From positions 1-64,000 of the forward strand of contig JAIBCC010000015.1 in NCBI GenBank assembly GCA_019694395.1: 64,000 bases of DNA. The letters are read 5' to 3'. Shown one piece after another: positions 60,047-64,000 of this stretch. The first letter of the stretch is position 1. Each line of letters opens with the position of its first letter. The translations under genes were made by a program, and so were the position numbers. The stretch comes from Pyrinomonadaceae bacterium. Its GTDB lineage: Bacteria; Acidobacteriota; Blastocatellia; Pyrinomonadales; Pyrinomonadaceae. Under the pieces are notes generated by a model that searched no databases, was not told the DNA's origin, and saw nothing but the letters and a program-made list of their open reading frames with translations.

Positions 60047-61051
60047 CTATTCTTTATTATTCAAAAATGCTGATAACACATTTGAATAAAGTTTTATTTT
60101 TGACATTATTTTTTTTGTAAACTTTTCTTTTATTTCCGTAATTCCATTACCTGTTAAACTTTCCTTGCTGGTCATCACAATTTTTCCGGTTTTCACTTCA
60201 AATAATTGGGAATTGATCTCAATTGTTTCCCCGTTTTTCATAAATGTGCTGGAAAGAACGAAATCTGCTTCGACCTCGGCTTTAATTTCTTCCTGGTTTG
60301 GAATCCTTTGGAAATATTTCTCAAGAGGAATTGAACTGATTATGGCAAAATCGTCCGTTTGTGAAAGTTTAAATATTGTCGAATCAGTTAAACTGATTGC
60401 CAGATTTTTGGTATCTCCGCTCGGTTTCAAATCCACAAATGGCAACACAGCAATTCGCGTTTTCTGACTTTCCAAATCTCCTTTTTCGATCACGTGACCT
60501 TGGGTTATGGAAGGAAAAACAGCGGTAATACCCATAAATAAAAGAATCATTATGGTTAAGGCTAAAAACAACCATTTTTTTGAAACCAAATAGGATTGAA
60601 CAGATTTATATAAATTTTTAAATGGTGATCCGGGAATCGAAAGAACCGGTAAATCCGTATTGACGGAATGGTTGGCAGCTGTTAAAAAAACTGATTGCTT
60701 ACTTTCTTCTTGAAACTCGTTTTTAACTAATACCATCTCGACTTTGGCATTAAATCTGTAACCTCTTTTTGGAAAAGTTTCAATGTATTTCTGATTTTCA
60801 TCATTTTTCAAAGCCTTTCTTAAAGAATTAATTGCTACTGCCAGATTTCCTTCTTCAACAAAAGTATCTGCCCAAACTGTTTCTAATAATTCTTGTTTTA
60901 AAATGACTTTACCTTCGTTTTGAACCAGCAAGAGAAGAGTGTCAAAGGCACGACCTGAGATCGGGAGAATTTGATCTCCATTCATTAGTAATTTTTCGTT
61001 GGGTAAAAGTGAAAAACCATCAAATTTATACTGATAACTTTTAGGGGACAT
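60047..61051 (-). CDS. CadC-like winged-helix membrane protein
   Basis: The 334-residue protein has an OmpR-type winged helix at residues ~5-105 (FDGFSLLPNEKLLMNGDQILPISGRAFDTLLLLVQNEG, VWADTFVEEGNLAVAINSLRKAL, YIETFPKRGYRFNAKV). One membrane segment follows (WLFLALTIMILLFMGITAVF, ~160-180). The ~140-residue outside domain starts KTRIAVLPFVDLKPSGDTKNLAISLTDSTIFKLSQ, the FlgO/TolB-N-like pattern found in CadC-type proteins. It lies between two response regulator genes and probably connects envelope sensing to transcription. Confidence 0.87.
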   Translation of the reverse strand: MSPKSYQYKFDGFSLLPNEKLLMNGDQILPISGRAFDTLLLLVQNEGKVILKQELLETVWADTFVEEGNLAVAINSLRKALKNDENQKYIETFPKRGYRFNAKVEMVLVKNEFQEESKQSVFLTAANHSVNTDLPVLSIPGSPFKNLYKSVQSYLVSKKWLFLALTIMILLFMGITAVFPSITQGHVIEKGDLESQKTRIAVLPFVDLKPSGDTKNLAISLTDSTIFKLSQTDDFAIISSIPLEKYFQRIPNQEEIKAEVEADFVLSSTFMKNGETIEINSQLFEVKTGKIVMTSKESLTGNGITEIKEKFTKKIMSKIKLYSNVLSAFLNNKE

Positions 61052-61152
61052 ATTAACCTCTTAGTAAATGAAACTAATTTGTTTATTCAAATTTGTTTAT
61101 TCAAACGATCTGGTTTCAACAATACGAGAAACTATACTAAGAGATTAATTTA

Positions 61153-61192
61153 AGAGTGTTTTCTTGGAAATAGGTGAAAACACTCTTTTTTT
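61153..61192. terminator. Terminator-like hairpin
   Basis: An 11-base perfect stem AGAGTGTTTTC/GAAAACACTCT (61153-61163, 61176-61186) is followed on the plus strand by seven or more T's. It lies just downstream of the minus-strand response regulator ending at 61207, where it could shorten or stabilise that transcript. The U-tract itself faces the plus strand, so the assignment is tentative. Confidence 0.5.
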
Positions 61193-61206
61193 ATAAGTGA
61201 AACTAC

Positions 61207-61878
61207 TCAAAGAGAGTCTTTTTTCAAGATTAACTCTTTATTTTCCAAAGCAAACTTAAAAAGTGAATGGTTACCGGAAAGATTTAATTTATTACACATA
61301 TTTGCCCGATGATTTTCCGCCGTGCGGACACTGATAAACAATTCTTCAGCAATTTCCTTATTGGTTTTTGAGTCTGCCATTAATCTGAGAATGCGGGTTT
61401 CGGTTGGCGTAAGTTTTGAAATAAGCAAGATTTTATCCGTCTCAACCGATTCTTCTTCCAGAGAACTCATCAGCAAATCAGTTATTTCCGGGCTAATGAA
61501 AATTCTTCCTGCCACAACCTGATTGATACAATTAACAATTTCAAGAACCGCACTGTCTTTAAGTAAATATCCTTTTACTTTCAGAGTTTTGAGCGCATTA
61601 ACGATCTCTCGGTCTTTTTCCAAGGTCAAGAAAATCATTTTTATTTTTGGAAAATCACGATGCAAAACCCTTGCGGTAGCAATGCCATCCATTCCGGGCA
61701 TATTAATATCTAAAATAACAACATCAGCCGTTTGGGTCTGCAATATCTGCAATACTTCTTCCCCATTTCCGGCTTCACCGATTATTTCCAAATTTGAATC
61801 TGTTTCAATAACCGAACATAATCCTCTCCGAAAAATCGGATGATCATCAGCAGTAATAATTTTTATTTTATTTTTCAT
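61207..61878 (-). CDS. NarL/FixJ-family response regulator, partner of the upstream kinase
   Basis: The 223-residue protein has receiver residues in TADDHPIFRRGL, VVILDINMPGMDG (phospho-acceptor Asp), FLTLEKD and LLKDS, and the LuxR-type helix-turn-helix LTPTETRILRLMADSKTNKEIAEELFISVRTAENHRANMCNKL. Its start overlaps the end of the histidine kinase gene by 11 bases, so the two are translated together and form a cognate pair. It is a clear paralogue of the regulator at 59301. Confidence 0.92.
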   Translation of the reverse strand: MKNKIKIITADDHPIFRRGLCSVIETDSNLEIIGEAGNGEEVLQILQTQTADVVILDINMPGMDGIATARVLHRDFPKIKMIFLTLEKDREIVNALKTLKVKGYLLKDSAVLEIVNCINQVVAGRIFISPEITDLLMSSLEEESVETDKILLISKLTPTETRILRLMADSKTNKEIAEELFISVRTAENHRANMCNKLNLSGNHSLFKFALENKELILKKDSL

Positions 61879-64000
61879 TGCTTTTACTCTGAATATTTAG
61901 ATAAATTGAAATTGTTGTGCCCTTTCCAATGATTGAATTGATCGTTAATTTCCCGTTCAGGAATTGAACACGATGATGGATATTATCCAAACCAAAATTT
62001 CCGTTGGTATTTACTTTAGGATTAAATCCGACACCATCATCAACTATTTTAATAATTAATTTGTCTTGCGGATTAGTAAAATCCAGATTTCCCAAAGACT
62101 TTGAAATCTTAACTTGGACGTTTTCGGCTTTTGAATGTTTTATGACGTTGGTCAGGGCTTCCTGCACTATCCGATACACACTTAATTCATTTTCTCCTGA
62201 AAATAAATTATCAATATCCTCAATTTCCGTATCAAAATTTAGTTTGGAGGATTCTTCAATTTGTTTTACCAAACTTTTGAGGGTTTCGGTCAAACCAAAT
62301 CTTTGTAAATGTTGTGGACGTAAATTTTTAGTGATACTTCTGGTCTCTTCCAGACTTTGTGCCGTAATGGAGGAAATCTCTTCCAATTGTTTCCGATATT
62401 TACTTTTGACAGGAATTTGTTTTAGAAGTAGTAATGTCCAGTTACGGATGACCAAAAGATTCTGCCCCAAACTATCATGTAATTCGGCTGCAATCCGATG
62501 CCGTTCAGTTTCATTAGCATTAATTAGTTGGCGTAAGAATTGTTCCTGTAATAAACGCCGATGTTTGAGAGCCGCTAATCTCCATTGATAACCTAACACA
62601 ATCATTAATACTAAAGCCAAAATACATAAAGACAAAAACCACCAAGACCGCCAAAATGGTGCACGAACCTCAATTTGCAAATTTGCTTTGTCTTCGCTCC
62701 AAATGTCATTACCATTGGTGGCTATAACCTTAAAAGTATAATTTCCCGGCGGCAGATACGGATAATACGCAATTCGTCGCGTTCCGACATCTTGCCAGTC
62801 TTGATCAAATCCCTCTAATTTATAGCGGAATTGGATTTGTTCGGGTTTGATAAAACTAACTGCAGTATAACTTATCTCTAGATTTTCCTGTCCGGGTTGA
62901 ATAATCAACTTTTCATTGATATTAACTTTTTCTTTATTCAAAAAACTCTCTTCTATATAAACAGGGGCAGCGACTGTATTAGGCTTTATCGGATTGATTA
63001 TTATTCCCCCCTTTATCATTGAAAACCAAAGTTTTCCGTCACTTGTTTTCCATCCGGCAGGTTGATTTCCGCCGCTGCCCTCGGCTATTAACATCCCATC
63101 TTTTTCATCATAAACCGTGCAATAAACTCTTTTAATTTTTCCATCTGCAAATTCGTCAAGGGATTTTTTACTGACGGAATAAACTCCTTTGTTACCTAAA
63201 ACCCAAAAGAAACCATAATCATCAATCAAAATCCGGGAAGCAATATCTTCAGCTAAACCATTAGCTGAGGTAATTGAAACAATTTTACCGTCTTTCAACC
63301 GTGAAATGCCCCCGCCATACGTCCCGATCCAAATTGAACCTTCCTCATCCTCAAAAACTTCACGAACATTTTCATTGACCAACCCATTAGTGGTGGTGTA
63401 ATTGGTAAATTTTCCGTTTTCAAACTTACTTAAACCGCCTTTAGTGCCGATCCAAATCGCACCACTTTTATCCTGTGTTATGTATGAGACCCATTCATTA
63501 GCTAAGCCGTTCTGAGTGTCGTATTTTGTTATTTCTCCATTTTGATATTCAAATAATCCAATTGATCTTTCGGCAAACCAAAAATGTCCTTCCCGATCAA
63601 TGAAAATGGGGGAGATCTGTCCTTTATCTATAATCTCTGATTTTATTAATTTATTATCTTCAAACTTGTAAATCCCATTAAAGGTTGTGACCCACAGACC
63701 GTTGTTTTTATCCGCTGCCAACGAAGTAAAATAACTTGCTTTTGGGGGGATAGAAAATGTTTTGAAAACACCGTTCTGCCAATGAAGTAAAAATGGTCCT
63801 GAACTTACCCAAACGCTTTTATCCGATGCTTCGGTTATGGCAGATGTTCCAATTGAAATTTTATCCTCACTGGCTGCAAAATAATTTATTTTTCGCTCAG
63901 TGAATTTTAGTAATCCGACATTTCCCCCCATCCAAAGATTATCTTGTTTATCAAAAAACAAGGTTCTGATTCCATCCGTTCCAACTTCAGTAATATCATA
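61868..64000 (-). CDS. Two-component sensor kinase with extracellular propeller (N-terminus cut by window edge)
   Basis: The frame stays open to the right edge (710 residues visible). The N-terminal part consists of two-component-regulator propeller blades (NLWMGGNVGLLKF, SVWVSSGPFLLHW, AIWIGTKGGLSKFENGKFTNYTT, SIWIGTYGGGISRLKDGKI). Then come a Y_Y_Y domain (FRYKLEGFDQDWQDVGTRRIAYYPYLPPGNYTFKVIATNG), one membrane segment (WWFLSLCILALVLMIVLGY), a HisKA_3 dimerisation region with the phospho-His in RIAAELHDSLGQNLL, and a HATPase domain (SVYRIVQEALTNVIKHS, IVDDGVGF, GLDNIHHRV). This is the BvgS-unrelated, propeller-type sensor family common in Bacteroidetes and Acidobacteriota. Confidence 0.93.
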   Translation of the reverse strand, partial: YDITEVGTDGIRTLFFDKQDNLWMGGNVGLLKFTERKINYFAASEDKISIGTSAITEASDKSVWVSSGPFLLHWQNGVFKTFSIPPKASYFTSLAADKNNGLWVTTFNGIYKFEDNKLIKSEIIDKGQISPIFIDREGHFWFAERSIGLFEYQNGEITKYDTQNGLANEWVSYITQDKSGAIWIGTKGGLSKFENGKFTNYTTTNGLVNENVREVFEDEEGSIWIGTYGGGISRLKDGKIVSITSANGLAEDIASRILIDDYGFFWVLGNKGVYSVSKKSLDEFADGKIKRVYCTVYDEKDGMLIAEGSGGNQPAGWKTSDGKLWFSMIKGGIIINPIKPNTVAAPVYIEESFLNKEKVNINEKLIIQPGQENLEISYTAVSFIKPEQIQFRYKLEGFDQDWQDVGTRRIAYYPYLPPGNYTFKVIATNGNDIWSEDKANLQIEVRAPFWRSWWFLSLCILALVLMIVLGYQWRLAALKHRRLLQEQFLRQLINANETERHRIAAELHDSLGQNLLVIRNWTLLLLKQIPVKSKYRKQLEEISSITAQSLEETRSITKNLRPQHLQRFGLTETLKSLVKQIEESSKLNFDTEIEDIDNLFSGENELSVYRIVQEALTNVIKHSKAENVQVKISKSLGNLDFTNPQDKLIIKIVDDGVGFNPKVNTNGNFGLDNIHHRVQFLNGKLTINSIIGKGTTISIYLNIQSKSNEK

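Noticed and set aside
1..64000. CRISPR arrays, tRNA or rRNA genes, integrase or phage genes
   Set aside because: I looked for regularly spaced repeats, tRNA-like cloverleaf ends and phage/integrase motifs and saw none. The tandem repeats found have no spacers.

Overview
The window is AT-rich bacterial chromosome, most probably from an Acidobacteriota member, with class Blastocatellia as the best guess. The evidence is indirect. It carries a DUF1501/DUF1800 pair, CadC-like winged-helix regulators fused to PD40 propellers, a thioredoxin fused to a DUF3738-like (TIGR03435) domain, a reaction-centre-type small cytochrome c, and very many exported proteins of unknown function. There are no rRNA or tRNA genes and no CRISPR array that I could see.

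Layout. 1-5343 (minus): a truncated exported protein, then a phenylalanine/tyrosine operon transcribed pheA, tyrA, a methyltransferase, and a DAHP synthase-chorismate mutase fusion. It is preceded by a promoter, a 34-residue Phe/Tyr-rich leader peptide and a terminator hairpin, which together form a classical attenuator. 5426-12541 (plus): small proteins, a REP-associated tyrosine transposase flanked by REP-like palindromes, dihydroorotase, three exported proteins, a membrane protein and a cysteine desulfurase. Convergent to the last is a tiny secreted-peptide gene with three perfect copies of a heptapeptide. 13075-21039 (plus): a membrane GGDEF-EAL protein, a metallopeptidase-like propeller protein, a UvrD-family helicase and small membrane proteins. 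21040-22591 holds a 160-bp element with perfect 26-bp inverted ends, a 21-bp repeat array and another inverted repeat.

23325-38836 (minus) is a long run of exported proteins: class C beta-lactamase-like serine hydrolases, esterases, a trypsin-like and an S41-like protease, TPR proteins and a dihaem cytochrome. Many are separated by fewer than 40 bases. A divergent winged-helix/PD40 regulator lies at 39053. 41748-45195 is the DUF1501/DUF1800 pair. 46924-55852 (minus) is a set of exported or lipid-anchored proteins including a clostripain-like peptidase. Six transcription units there share an upstream motif TGACCY-N17-CGTTTA, 46-75 bases before the start codon, which looks like the promoter of one ECF sigma factor. 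57041-59005 is a PilT-type ATPase with an unusual N-terminal extension. 59301-64000 (minus) is a signalling block: a propeller histidine kinase (cut by the window edge), a response regulator, a winged-helix membrane protein and a second response regulator.

The strongest candidates for something undescribed are the Phe/Tyr attenuator, the ECF-type regulon with its paralogous exported domain, and the heptapeptide-repeat micropeptide.
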